Positions 1 to 8,551 of a stretch of 64,000 nt of DNA are shown here, one piece after another. The DNA lies in NCBI GenBank assembly GCA_903924985.1, contig CAIYDT010000107.1, forward strand, positions 1 through 64,000, given 5' to 3'. The translations under genes were made by a program, and so were the position numbers. Below the pieces are notes generated by a model. That model searched no databases, had not been told where the DNA came from, and saw only the letters and a list, made by a program, of their open reading frames with translations. Source of the DNA: an uncultured Acetobacteraceae bacterium. Its GTDB lineage: Bacteria > Pseudomonadota > Alphaproteobacteria > Acetobacterales > Acetobacteraceae. Positions within the stretch are counted from its first letter, which is position 1. Every line of letters begins with the position of its first letter.

Positions 1-213
1 GCGCTTCGAACGATTGACCGTCAGGTGTGACTTTTGCGACTCACCACCTGATTGGCGTATGAACGGGTGCATCCAGACCCGCTTAACGTTGCGCGACGGC
101 GGTCGTGTGATTGCGACTCATCCGCATTGAGAACCGCTGCTGAAAGGACCTTGTCATATCCTGCATGTGCGAGCCAATGCTATGGACGTGCACCGGGGGA
201 GCAGGACAACGCC

Positions 214-1434
214 ATGACGTGTCAAGTCGCCGTAATGAACAAGACCGGCATCGCCCTGGCCGCCGACAGTGCTGCCACGTTCGGCAAGGGACAGAAGATC
301 TACCGCGCGGCGGAGAAGCTCTTTCAGATCTCCCAACTCCCGCCAGTGGGCCTTATGCTGTCTGGTGCCGCCGAACTGATGGACATGCCGTGGGAAACTA
401 TCATCAAGACCTATATCCGTGAGTCCGACGGACGAAAATTTCCACGGCTCGAGCAATACGCCGAGGACTTCTTTCGGGCGGTGGAGGCATCGCCGAACCT
501 GTTTCCAACGTCCCTGCAGGCGGACTGGTTTCGCGCCTCGGTGCGCCGCTACTGGAAGGAGATGTTCCTGGAGCCGCTCGCGCATCGCCTCGGCGGGGAT
601 ACCAAGGGGTCCTCGCGACAGGCGTCGCAGTTCCTCGGCCGGTTGCTGGCGCGGGAAATCGCCAATTGGCGGCAATTGCCGGCACTGGAACTCGGCGGTG
701 GCTACGCGGACACGGTGATTGAGGCATACGGCCCGGTGCTGGATGAGCTGGAGGGGGAATTCTTTCGACCCTTCCGGATTTCCAAGGAGTTCAAGCAGAA
801 ATTCCGCACTGCAATCGGACTGATGTATGACCGCGCCTGGGTGCATCCCGACGTTCAAAGCGGCATTGTGCTTGCCGGAATGGGCGAGGAAGAGCCATTT
901 CCGGTCCTGCAGGAGTTTCAGGTCGGCCCCATCGCCGCCGGAAAGCTGCGCTATTACAAGGTCGGCGAAGGCTGCGTCACCCGAGAGGTCACCTCGATCG
1001 TTGCGCCATTTGGCGTCACCGAGATGGTCGACCTGTTCTATCGCGGCATCGATCCGGGTTTGGAGCAAAGGTTGTACCGGATCATCGAGCGGTCGCTCTC
1101 CCATGATCCCGCTCGGGCGAGGGGTGGCGTCGGCGCGGCGCGTCGCAAGCGGATCGTGGCGGATATCCAGAAGGCATTCGCCGAGGACATCACCGGGACT
1201 TATCAAGACCCGCTGATCACAGCGGTCGAAGCATTGCCGCGCCACAGCCTGGCTACCATGGCCGAAGCGCTGGTGAGCCTGACCGCCCTCAAGCTGCGGA
1301 TGTCGGTCGAAATGGCGGATACGGTCGGCGGCGCGATCGATGTCGCGGTGCTGTCGAGTGGGGATGGCTTTGTTTGGATCAAACGTGCGAATGCCATGCG
1401 CGAAGCCACCGCGACCAGCATGACCATCCCATAG
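214..1434 (+). CDS. Proteasome/HslV-like N-terminal nucleophile (Ntn) hydrolase family protein
   Basis: Internal ATG at 214 of the 52..1434 ORF gives M-TCQVAVMNKTGIALAADSAATFG...AEKLFQISQLPPVGLMLSGAAELMD, resembling the proteasome beta N-terminus (T-x-x-V-G-V-x4-G-V-V-L-A-A-D-x-R-A-T ... KI..I); the rest is a long helical-looking extension. Confidence 0.6.
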   Translation: MTCQVAVMNKTGIALAADSAATFGKGQKIYRAAEKLFQISQLPPVGLMLSGAAELMDMPWETIIKTYIRESDGRKFPRLEQYAEDFFRAVEASPNLFPTSLQADWFRASVRRYWKEMFLEPLAHRLGGDTKGSSRQASQFLGRLLAREIANWRQLPALELGGGYADTVIEAYGPVLDELEGEFFRPFRISKEFKQKFRTAIGLMYDRAWVHPDVQSGIVLAGMGEEEPFPVLQEFQVGPIAAGKLRYYKVGEGCVTREVTSIVAPFGVTEMVDLFYRGIDPGLEQRLYRIIERSLSHDPARARGGVGAARRKRIVADIQKAFAEDITGTYQDPLITAVEALPRHSLATMAEALVSLTALKLRMSVEMADTVGGAIDVAVLSSGDGFVWIKRANAMREATATSMTIP

Positions 1435-1699
1435 GTCCGGGACTGCACAGGCGTGAATTGGCACGCAAGAGGACCCACCGAAATTGAAATAAGAGCGTGG
1501 AACGCTTTGATTGAAACGACCATGGCTCCAATACAACTTGCTCACCCCTCTATCCTCCGGCGTGCCGATAAGCTGAAAGCAGTACGATGATCGGACTCCT
1601 TGAACGGAACGACCTGTTCGACGGGCGCGACTTCGATCGCGAGGGTAGAGCCATGGATTTTCGCCTGAGCGCAGGCGGTCTTGCGAACATCCGAGCGGT

Positions 1700-2011
1700 G
1701 TGCGACCTGCGGACTGATGGACGAAGTGGATTGCGACATTGTTCCCGCCAAAGGCGGGCTCCTCGACGCGGACCAGCGTGTCGGGCTGACGCTGATCGGG
1801 TTCGAGACTGCGTGCTTCAGGGCGATTCGAGAAGTGCTGAACCGCGACGGGGTATTGGACGCGTCGCGGTGAATCTTCCAGTGACGAGCGCGGCGGTGTC
1901 GTTCTGCGCGGCAAGGTGTATGTCCCGTATTGGCGCGACCTTGTCGAGCACGCGGCCTGGTCGGCACCCGGCGTCATCGAGGTTCAGGACCACACCTGGA
2001 TCGAGCCTTGA
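1700..2011 (+). pseudogene. Frameshifted BON-domain protein remnant
   Basis: Frame 1 reads IREVLNRDGVLDASR then TGA (1870-1872); frame 2 continues GGVVLRGKVYVPYWRDLVEHAAWSAPGVIEVQDHTWIEP* to 2011. Joined, they match the BON pattern (LxxDGxLDAS...GxVxLxGxV...AAxxxPGVxxV). Confidence 0.5.
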
Positions 2012-2056
2012 TATCGCGAGACTGAATCGGCGGGCCGATAGAGAGAGGGTGAGGCG

Positions 2057-3076
2057 ATGACGCCGAAACCGAGCCCTTCAGGCGAGTTCGAGCTGATCGA
2101 GCGGTATTTCGCACCTCTCTCGCGGGGTTTTCCTGGCGCCTATGGGTTGCTCGACGACGCGGCCGTGATCAGCCCGGCACCCAAAAACGAACTCGTGGTG
2201 AAGACTGACGTGATCGTCGGCGGCATCGATTTCCTACCCGACGATCCGGCCGATCTTGTCGCGCGCAAGGGCCTGCGCGTAAACCTCTCCGATCTCGCTG
2301 CCAAGGGCGCAGTTCCTCGCGCCTATCTGTTAGACCTCATATTGCCGAATACGGTTCAGGAGGAGTGGATTGCCGGCTTTGCCGCCGGCCTCTCGCAGGA
2401 CCAGGCGGAATACGGCGTGCACCTGATCGGCGGCGACATGAGTTCGACATCAGGCCCGATCACGATCGCGGTGACCGCCTTTGGCGAGGCACCGATTGGC
2501 CGGATCATCCGGCGCGGCGGCGCGCAAGCCGGCGATACCGTCTTTGTCACCGGCACGATCGGCGACGCCGCGCTCGGGCTGTCGGTATTGCGCGCCGCGC
2601 TGCCCGCGCTCGATGCGGCCTCGGCCGCGTATCTTGTCGATCGCTATCACCTGCCCAGGCCGCGTGTCGCTTTGGGCCCACAACTGATCGGCATTGCGAC
2701 CGCGGGGCTCGACGTTTCAGACGGGCTCGTGGCCGATCTGCGGCATATCTGCTCTGTTTCGGGCCTGTCCGCGGTCACCGAAGCCCGTTGGGTCCCGCTG
2801 TCGCCCGCCGCTTGCACCGCAATTGCGGGCGATCCCCAACGCCTCGCGATCGCACTGACGGGTGGTGACGATTACGAAATCCTGTTCACGGCGCCGCCGG
2901 GGGCGGAGGCCCGGGTCGCTGAATTGTCCCGATCGTCTGGCGTGCCGATCACGCCAATCGGCCGTATGGTAGTGTCGTCGGAGGCCGACCAGTCTGGCGT
3001 GGTGGTGCTGGACGATCTCGGCCAGGCACTCGGGTTCGCTTCAGAGGGCTGGACGCATTTCAGCGACAGCCCTTGA
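2057..3076 (+). CDS. thiL: Thiamine-monophosphate kinase
   Basis: GEFELIERYFAPL...LLDDAAVI...VVKTDVIVGGIDFLPDDPADLVARKGLRVNLSDLAAKGAVP...GGDMSST...GLDVSDGLVADL...TGGDDYEILFT: ThiL motifs throughout. Confidence 0.95.
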   Translation: MTPKPSPSGEFELIERYFAPLSRGFPGAYGLLDDAAVISPAPKNELVVKTDVIVGGIDFLPDDPADLVARKGLRVNLSDLAAKGAVPRAYLLDLILPNTVQEEWIAGFAAGLSQDQAEYGVHLIGGDMSSTSGPITIAVTAFGEAPIGRIIRRGGAQAGDTVFVTGTIGDAALGLSVLRAALPALDAASAAYLVDRYHLPRPRVALGPQLIGIATAGLDVSDGLVADLRHICSVSGLSAVTEARWVPLSPAACTAIAGDPQRLAIALTGGDDYEILFTAPPGAEARVAELSRSSGVPITPIGRMVVSSEADQSGVVVLDDLGQALGFASEGWTHFSDSP

Positions 3077-3467
3077 TTCCAGGATTCCAGGTGGCCGACG
3101 ATGCGGCCGTTTTCACGCATCAACGGCTGTGAGTTTCCCTTGAAGCCGTCCTGGCCGCCTGGGGAAGGATTGTTTCGAGGGAGACGTTCCTGGACCGAGG
3201 TCACCGGCGTTGCCATGGCAGCTTGATCACGCCGGTCGAGTGCCGTCGGTCAATCCCTCGGGCCCTTCGTCATCCCACAGGCAAGAATTTGACGGTGCCC
3301 TTGATCGATATCAACGACGCCAGGCCGGTGGTGCGCGCGCGTTTCGCCGCGGGAAGGCAAGCTCGCGAGGACAGATGCCATCTCCCGAATAAACACCAAT
3401 TTAAGCATACAGTAGTCCCCGCTACCTGAAGATTTTTGTAAGGAATTCACAAGATTAAAGCAGGGGG

Positions 3468-3540
3468 TTAGTACAGCCAGGCGAAGGTTCGCTCCACCAC
3501 CCAGCGCTTGCGAACGCGCACGCGCCTCCGTTGGAAAATT
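3468..3540 (-). pseudogene. IS5-type transposase C-terminal remnant
   Basis: Minus-strand translation ...RRRVRVRKRWVVERTFAWLY*; the RWVVERTFAWL motif is typical of IS5-family DDE transposases. No full-length ORF. Confidence 0.6.
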
Positions 3541-3599
3541 CGCCCAGCGCCGCCACCGCTTCAGCCCTGACCGTTACGATACCAGTGCGAACCGCTCCC

Positions 3600-5240
3600 C
3601 TACCCCAACACCATTCCCTCATATCCAGCCGCCGCCACCGCGTCGCACCGTTCCCGGTACTGCGGCGCCCCGCCCTGGTATTGCAGCACCCGCCGCACAT
3701 TCCGCCCCTCAACATTCGTGTTGATCCCCGTCAGCCACGAATCCACCTGCGTGTAGAGCATCCCCGCCGCGAGTTCCTCGACATGCCGCGACCAATCCGC
3801 CTCGGCTTCCTGTGTCGATTCAAACCGCCTGATCCCATGTTCCTCCGCGTAACGAATCAGATCCGACGCCCAATCCACATTCTGCTCGATACAGCGCGGA
3901 ATGTTGCAACGGGTGGAGGCATTATGCGGCCCCACGATCGTCAACAAATTCGGGAACCCCGCGGACATCAGCCCGAGGTATGTCTTCGGCCCATCCGCCC
4001 AATGCTCCTTCAATGTCAGCCCTCCGACCCCGCGGACGTCGATCCGGTCGAATGAGCCCAGAACGGCATCGAACCCGGTGGCATAGATGATGATGTCGAA
4101 TTCCCGCACACCATCGGAACACTCGATCCCGGTCTCGGTAACACGGACGATCGGTGTCTCCCGCGTATCCACGAGCCTCACATGCGGCAGGTTGTAGACC
4201 TCGTAATACCCCGTCTCCTGAGGCACCCGCCGCGTGCCGAAGCCGTGGCCTTTGGGGATCAACCTCTCGGCTACAGTCGGGTCCTTCACCCGCTCCCGAA
4301 TCTTCCGAGCCACGAATTCGCTGAACAGCGCGTTGGCCTTCAGATCCGTCAGCACATCCCGGAAATTCGCCATCCAGATGCTGAAGCCCGGCTCGGCGTA
4401 CAGCCGCTCCCAGAAGGCCTCCCGCTCCTCCGGGGAAACCTCGAACGTGCCGCGCGGGTCGGTGTTATGGATGTAGCAGCCGGGGGTTTGGCGCAGCAGT
4501 TCGAACATCGCGGGGTAGCCGGCTTTGATCTTCGCCTGCTCCTCCTCGGTGATGCGCTTGTTGTGCAACGGCGTGCACCAGTTGGCGGTGCGCTGGAACA
4601 CGGTCAGCGACCCCACCAGAGGGGCGATGGTCTGGATCACCTGCACCCCGGTGGCGCCTGTGCCGATCACCGCGACGCGCTTGCCGGCGAAGTCGATCGC
4701 CTCATGCGGCCAGCGGTAAGTGTGGAAGGACTGGCCGCGGAAATCCCCAATCCCCTCGAACCGAGGCAGCGTATCCGCCGACAGCGGCCCCACGGCGGTG
4801 ATCAAAAACCGGCAGCGGTACGCGCGACCGTCATCCAAAACAACGTCCCACATCCGAGCAGCCTCATCCCACGCGGCCGAGGCGACGCGGCTATGGCACT
4901 GAATATCCCGCCGCAGATCGAACCGATCCACCACATGGTTCAAATACTGCTCGGTTTCCGGCTGCGGCGCGAAATGCTCGCTCCAGTTCCATTCCTTCAG
5001 CAGGTCCTTGGAGAATGCGTAGCCATAGGTATAGCTTTCGGAGTCAAACCGAGCGCCGGGGTAGCGGTTCCAATACCAGGTGCCGCCCACGCCGCCGCCG
5101 GTCTCGAACACCCGGACGGACAGGCCGAGCTCCCGCAGGCGGTAAAGCTGGTAGATGCCCCCAATCCCGGCGCCGATGACGATGGCGTCGAAGGTCGTGG
5201 TCTCGGCGGAGGTGGACGGGGCCACCATGGTGTCGGGCAT
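3600..5240 (-). CDS. Flavin-containing Baeyer-Villiger-type monooxygenase (cyclohexanone monooxygenase family)
   Basis: GAGIGG Rossmann motif; GGTWYWNRYPGARFDSES; BVMO fingerprint FRGQSFHTYRWP; second GxGxTG (VIGTGATG). Confidence 0.92.
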   Translation of the reverse strand: MPDTMVAPSTSAETTTFDAIVIGAGIGGIYQLYRLRELGLSVRVFETGGGVGGTWYWNRYPGARFDSESYTYGYAFSKDLLKEWNWSEHFAPQPETEQYLNHVVDRFDLRRDIQCHSRVASAAWDEAARMWDVVLDDGRAYRCRFLITAVGPLSADTLPRFEGIGDFRGQSFHTYRWPHEAIDFAGKRVAVIGTGATGVQVIQTIAPLVGSLTVFQRTANWCTPLHNKRITEEEQAKIKAGYPAMFELLRQTPGCYIHNTDPRGTFEVSPEEREAFWERLYAEPGFSIWMANFRDVLTDLKANALFSEFVARKIRERVKDPTVAERLIPKGHGFGTRRVPQETGYYEVYNLPHVRLVDTRETPIVRVTETGIECSDGVREFDIIIYATGFDAVLGSFDRIDVRGVGGLTLKEHWADGPKTYLGLMSAGFPNLLTIVGPHNASTRCNIPRCIEQNVDWASDLIRYAEEHGIRRFESTQEAEADWSRHVEELAAGMLYTQVDSWLTGINTNVEGRNVRRVLQYQGGAPQYRERCDAVAAAGYEGMVLG

Positions 5241-5244
5241 TTGA

Positions 5245-5308
5245 AGGACTCCTGATCTTGCGGGGATACCTACTGAGCAGTAGCCTCGTCCGCAAGATCA
5301 GGAGTCCT
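5245..5308. promoter_or_regulatory. Mirrored divergent promoter/operator region between the two BVMO genes
   Basis: Perfect 19-bp inverted repeat aggactcctgatcttgcgg (5245-5263) / ccgcaagatcaggagtcct (5290-5308), with central palindrome ctact-gagc-agtag at 5270-5283. Confidence 0.6.
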
Positions 5309-5312
5309 CCGC

Positions 5313-6956
5313 ATGCCCGACACCAATGTTTTGGCCGAACGACCCGCCGAAGGCGAAATCCAGACCTACGACGCCATCGTCGTCGGCGCCGGCATTTCCG
5401 GCATGTTCATGCTCTACCGCCTGCGCGAACTCGGCATGACGGCGCGTGTCTTTGAGGCCGGCACCAATGTCGGCGGCACCTGGTACTGGAACCGCTACCC
5501 CGGCGCCCGCTTCGATTCGGAAAGCTGGACCTACGGCTACTCCTTCTCCAAGGAGCTGATGCAGGAGTGGGACTGGAAGGAGCATTTTTCTCCGCAGCCC
5601 GACACGCTGGAGTACCTGAACTACGTGGCGGACAAGTTCGACCTGCGCCGCGACATGCGGTTCCGCTCCACGGTGACGGCGGCGCATTGGGACGATGCGT
5701 CCGGCCGTTGGACGGTGACGCTGGAAAACGGCCAACAGGCGCGGTCGCGGTTTCTGATGACCGCCATCGGCATCCTGTCGGCCTACACCCTGCCCACCAT
5801 CCCCGGGCGCGGCAGCTTCAAGGGCCCCGCCTACCACCCGGCCCGCTGGCCGCACACGCCGGTCGATTTCACCGGCAAGCGGGTGGGCATCATCGGCACC
5901 GGTGCGACCGCCATTCAGGCAATCCCGGAGATCGCCAAGCAGGCCAAGCACCTCACCGTCTTCCAGCGCCGCCCCAACTGGGCCGCGCCACTGCACAACG
6001 CCAAAATCTCCAAAGAGGAGATGGAAGCGATCAAATCCCGCTACGACGAGATTTACGCCCACTGCGCCCAGACCCCGAGCTGGTTCATCCACGAAGCGGA
6101 CCGGCGCAAGGCCGTGGATGTGTCGCCGGAGGAGAGAGAAGCCTTCTGGGAAAAGCTTTACGCCGAACCCGGTTTCGGCATCTGGATGGGCAATTTCCGC
6201 GACATCCTGATCGACGAAAAAGCCAACGCCCTGATCAGTGAGTTTATCGCCAAAAAGATCCGCCAGCGGGTCAAGGACCCCGCCGTCGCCGAAAAGCTGA
6301 TCCCAAAAGATCACGGCTTCGGCGCCCGCCGGGTCCCGCTGGAGAGCGGCTACTTCGAGGCATACAATCGCGACAACGTGGAACTGGTCGACGTCATCAA
6401 CGACGAGCCGATCGAGTGCATCACCCCGAACGGCGTGAAAACCAGCAAGCAGGAACGCGAATTCGACATCCTGATCTACGCCACGGGCTTTGATGGCGTG
6501 ACCGGTGCGTTCGATCGCATGGACATTCGCGGTACCGACGGCCTGCGCCTGCGCGACGCCTGGGCAGACGGGCCGCGCACCTACCTCGGCATGCTCGCCG
6601 AGGGATTCCCGAACATGCTGATGGTGCTTGGCCCGCATACCGCGCGCGGCAACATCCCGCAGGCCATCGAGCACAGCGTGCAGTTCCAGACGGGCATGCT
6701 GCGCCACATGCTGGAACACGGCCTGACGCGCGTCGAAACGCGGCCGGAGCAGGTGGACGCGTGGACCGAAACGGTCATCAAGGCGGCTGAGCCGCTGCTC
6801 TCGTCGAAGGTCGACTCCTGGCAGACGGGCGTCAACCGCAACGTCGAAGGCCGTCAGGTGCGCCGCGTGCTCGGCTACAATGGCAACGGCGCGCACTTCA
6901 GGCGCACGACCGATGAAGTCGCGCAAGGCGGGTATAAGGAGTTCGTCTTCCGGTAG
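5313..6956 (+). CDS. Flavin-containing Baeyer-Villiger-type monooxygenase (paralogue of the 3600..5240 gene)
   Basis: GAGISG; GGTWYWNRYPGARFDSESWTYGYSFSKEL; fingerprint FKGPAYHPARWP; near-collinear with the divergent neighbour. Confidence 0.92.
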   Translation: MPDTNVLAERPAEGEIQTYDAIVVGAGISGMFMLYRLRELGMTARVFEAGTNVGGTWYWNRYPGARFDSESWTYGYSFSKELMQEWDWKEHFSPQPDTLEYLNYVADKFDLRRDMRFRSTVTAAHWDDASGRWTVTLENGQQARSRFLMTAIGILSAYTLPTIPGRGSFKGPAYHPARWPHTPVDFTGKRVGIIGTGATAIQAIPEIAKQAKHLTVFQRRPNWAAPLHNAKISKEEMEAIKSRYDEIYAHCAQTPSWFIHEADRRKAVDVSPEEREAFWEKLYAEPGFGIWMGNFRDILIDEKANALISEFIAKKIRQRVKDPAVAEKLIPKDHGFGARRVPLESGYFEAYNRDNVELVDVINDEPIECITPNGVKTSKQEREFDILIYATGFDGVTGAFDRMDIRGTDGLRLRDAWADGPRTYLGMLAEGFPNMLMVLGPHTARGNIPQAIEHSVQFQTGMLRHMLEHGLTRVETRPEQVDAWTETVIKAAEPLLSSKVDSWQTGVNRNVEGRQVRRVLGYNGNGAHFRRTTDEVAQGGYKEFVFR

Positions 6957-6977
6957 GGGATTAGGCCGTTCCCACGA

Positions 6978-7175
6978 TCACGGCCCCGCCACGGCCGCCT
7001 TCTTCGCCCCAGTCCGCAGCACGGCAATCGCGACCGACGCCACGCCCAGGCTGTAAGTATAGGGCGTGAACCCGAGTTCCTTGTTCATCGTCAGTGCGGC
7101 GAACCCGACATCGACCCGATCGGTCAGGCTCAGGAGGTAGTCAGCGCTAGCCGCGGCAACCAGGGGCAGGCGCAC
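6978..7175 (-). pseudogene. MFS transporter (anion:cation symporter type) N-terminal remnant
   Basis: DRVDVGFAALTMNKELGFTPYTYSLGVAS resembles ACS-family MFS TM1/loop (LDRVNVGFAALTMNxDLGFxP), but the ORF is only 65 aa. Confidence 0.5.
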
Positions 7176-7204
7176 GCCCGTCCGAGGTTGCCGCGGCTGT
7201 TACA

Positions 7205-7516
7205 TCAAGCAGCGCGAACAAGGCTCAGAACGGCGCCCTTGCCCCGTACTTCCGCCTCCTCAAAGTCGGCCGCCGCAATTGCCCGGTCGAGTGCCGCGCG
7301 CAGTTCCTTCGCCGTCTCCAGTGTCAGTTCCACCCCAGCCCGCGCCTCGGCACCGAGGCCGGTGTTGTAAAAATCGAGCGTGATCACATCGCCCAGAGGC
7401 GCATGGCGGGCGTGGTCGTAGGCAACCACCGTCTGCTTCAGTGGGAACCATTGGTCCCCGCGTTTCGCCATGCCCTCGGCGCGCACGATCTCTATGATCG
7501 ACGTGCACATGTCCAA
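7205..7516 (-). CDS. Conserved protein, DUF6295-like
   Basis: MCTSIIEIVRAEGMAKRGDQWFPLKQTVVAYDHARHAPLGDVITLDFYNTGLGAEARAGVELTLETAKEL; pattern MCT...G...WFPL...DH..HAP...LDF recalled from that family. Confidence 0.65.
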   Translation of the reverse strand: MDMCTSIIEIVRAEGMAKRGDQWFPLKQTVVAYDHARHAPLGDVITLDFYNTGLGAEARAGVELTLETAKELRAALDRAIAAADFEEAEVRGKGAVLSLVRAA

Positions 7517-7521
7517 ACCTC

Positions 7522-8280
7522 CTACTTCGCCAGATATTTACCGAAGAAGGCCCATATCTTGTTCCAGCCGTCCATCGCCTGCTCCGGCCGGTACATCGGG
7601 CGGTGCCAGTAGAAGAAGCCGTGGCCGGCCCCGTCGTAGCGGTGGAACTCATGGGTCTTGCCGGCCTTCTTCAGAGCGTCCTCATGCTGGTTCACCTGTT
7701 CCGGGCTCGGCGCGCGGTCGTCGTTGCCGAACAATCCGAGCAGCGGGGCGGACAGGCCGGCGGTCATGTCGATCGGTGCGACGGGCTTCTTGTCATTGAG
7801 CTCCGCCGGCGCCATCACCACGCCGCCGCCCCACAGTTCGACAATCGCGTCGACGTCGTTTTTCTGGCAGCCATAGATAAACGCGTGCCGCCCGCCGGAG
7901 CAGGAGCCGATCAGGCCGACCTTGCCGTTGAGATTGGGCTGTGCGCGCATCCACTTCACGGCGGCTTCGGTATCGCCGACCATCTGGGCGTCGGAAATGC
8001 CACCCTCGGCGCGCACCTTGGCCGCGACATCGTCCGGATTGCCGTCGCTGCCGCCGCCTTCGCGCTGGTAGAGGTTGGCGCAGATCGCCATGTAGCCGTG
8101 GTGCGCGAAGCGGCGCGTGGTCTCGATGTAAAGCTCGCTCCAGCCCGGCAGATGGTGGATCAGTACCACGCCCGGAAAGGGGCCAGGACCGGCCGGTTTG
8201 GCCACGTAAGCGTCGATCGGGGTTCCGCCATGACCGTTGATGGTCACGTTCTCACAGGTCATGCCGCGGTAGAATGACAT
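7522..8280 (-). CDS. Dienelactone hydrolase family protein
   Basis: Start MSFYRGMTCENV; VLIHHLPGWSE, nucleophile elbow GSCSGG, late DGAGHGF histidine motif. Confidence 0.85.
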   Translation of the reverse strand: MSFYRGMTCENVTINGHGGTPIDAYVAKPAGPGPFPGVVLIHHLPGWSELYIETTRRFAHHGYMAICANLYQREGGGSDGNPDDVAAKVRAEGGISDAQMVGDTEAAVKWMRAQPNLNGKVGLIGSCSGGRHAFIYGCQKNDVDAIVELWGGGVVMAPAELNDKKPVAPIDMTAGLSAPLLGLFGNDDRAPSPEQVNQHEDALKKAGKTHEFHRYDGAGHGFFYWHRPMYRPEQAMDGWNKIWAFFGKYLAK

Positions 8281-8551
8281 TGGTCTTCCTCCATTCGCTT
8301 GGGTTATGAGCCGCCAGTATTCGACGATCGCGTGCCGGACGCAACATGCGGCAGGTGCCGGTCGCGATCCGCCGCCCGCAAGACGCATCGCCACCGTTCA
8401 GATACGCCTCAGCCGAACTGGAAAGCCTGGCTGGCGGGATCAACGCCGCAACCTCAGCGCCCCCAAAAGGGACATTCTCGCGTTGCGTTGACAGTCGGTT
8501 GCTCGCCGCCTGCCGCCACCGCATGCTGGCGGCTTAGCCGGAGGACTCTCT

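Noticed and set aside
154-1977. 607-aa minus-strand ORF opposite the Ntn hydrolase gene
   Set aside because: Low-complexity antisense frame in GC-rich DNA; the plus frame has recognisable motifs and a plausible start.
3077-3460. Short ORFs between thiL and the IS5 remnant
   Set aside because: No recognisable family in any frame; possibly decayed DNA, not reported as genes.
5298-6926. 542-aa minus ORF opposite the second BVMO
   Set aside because: Mirror-frame artefact; all conserved motifs are on the plus strand.
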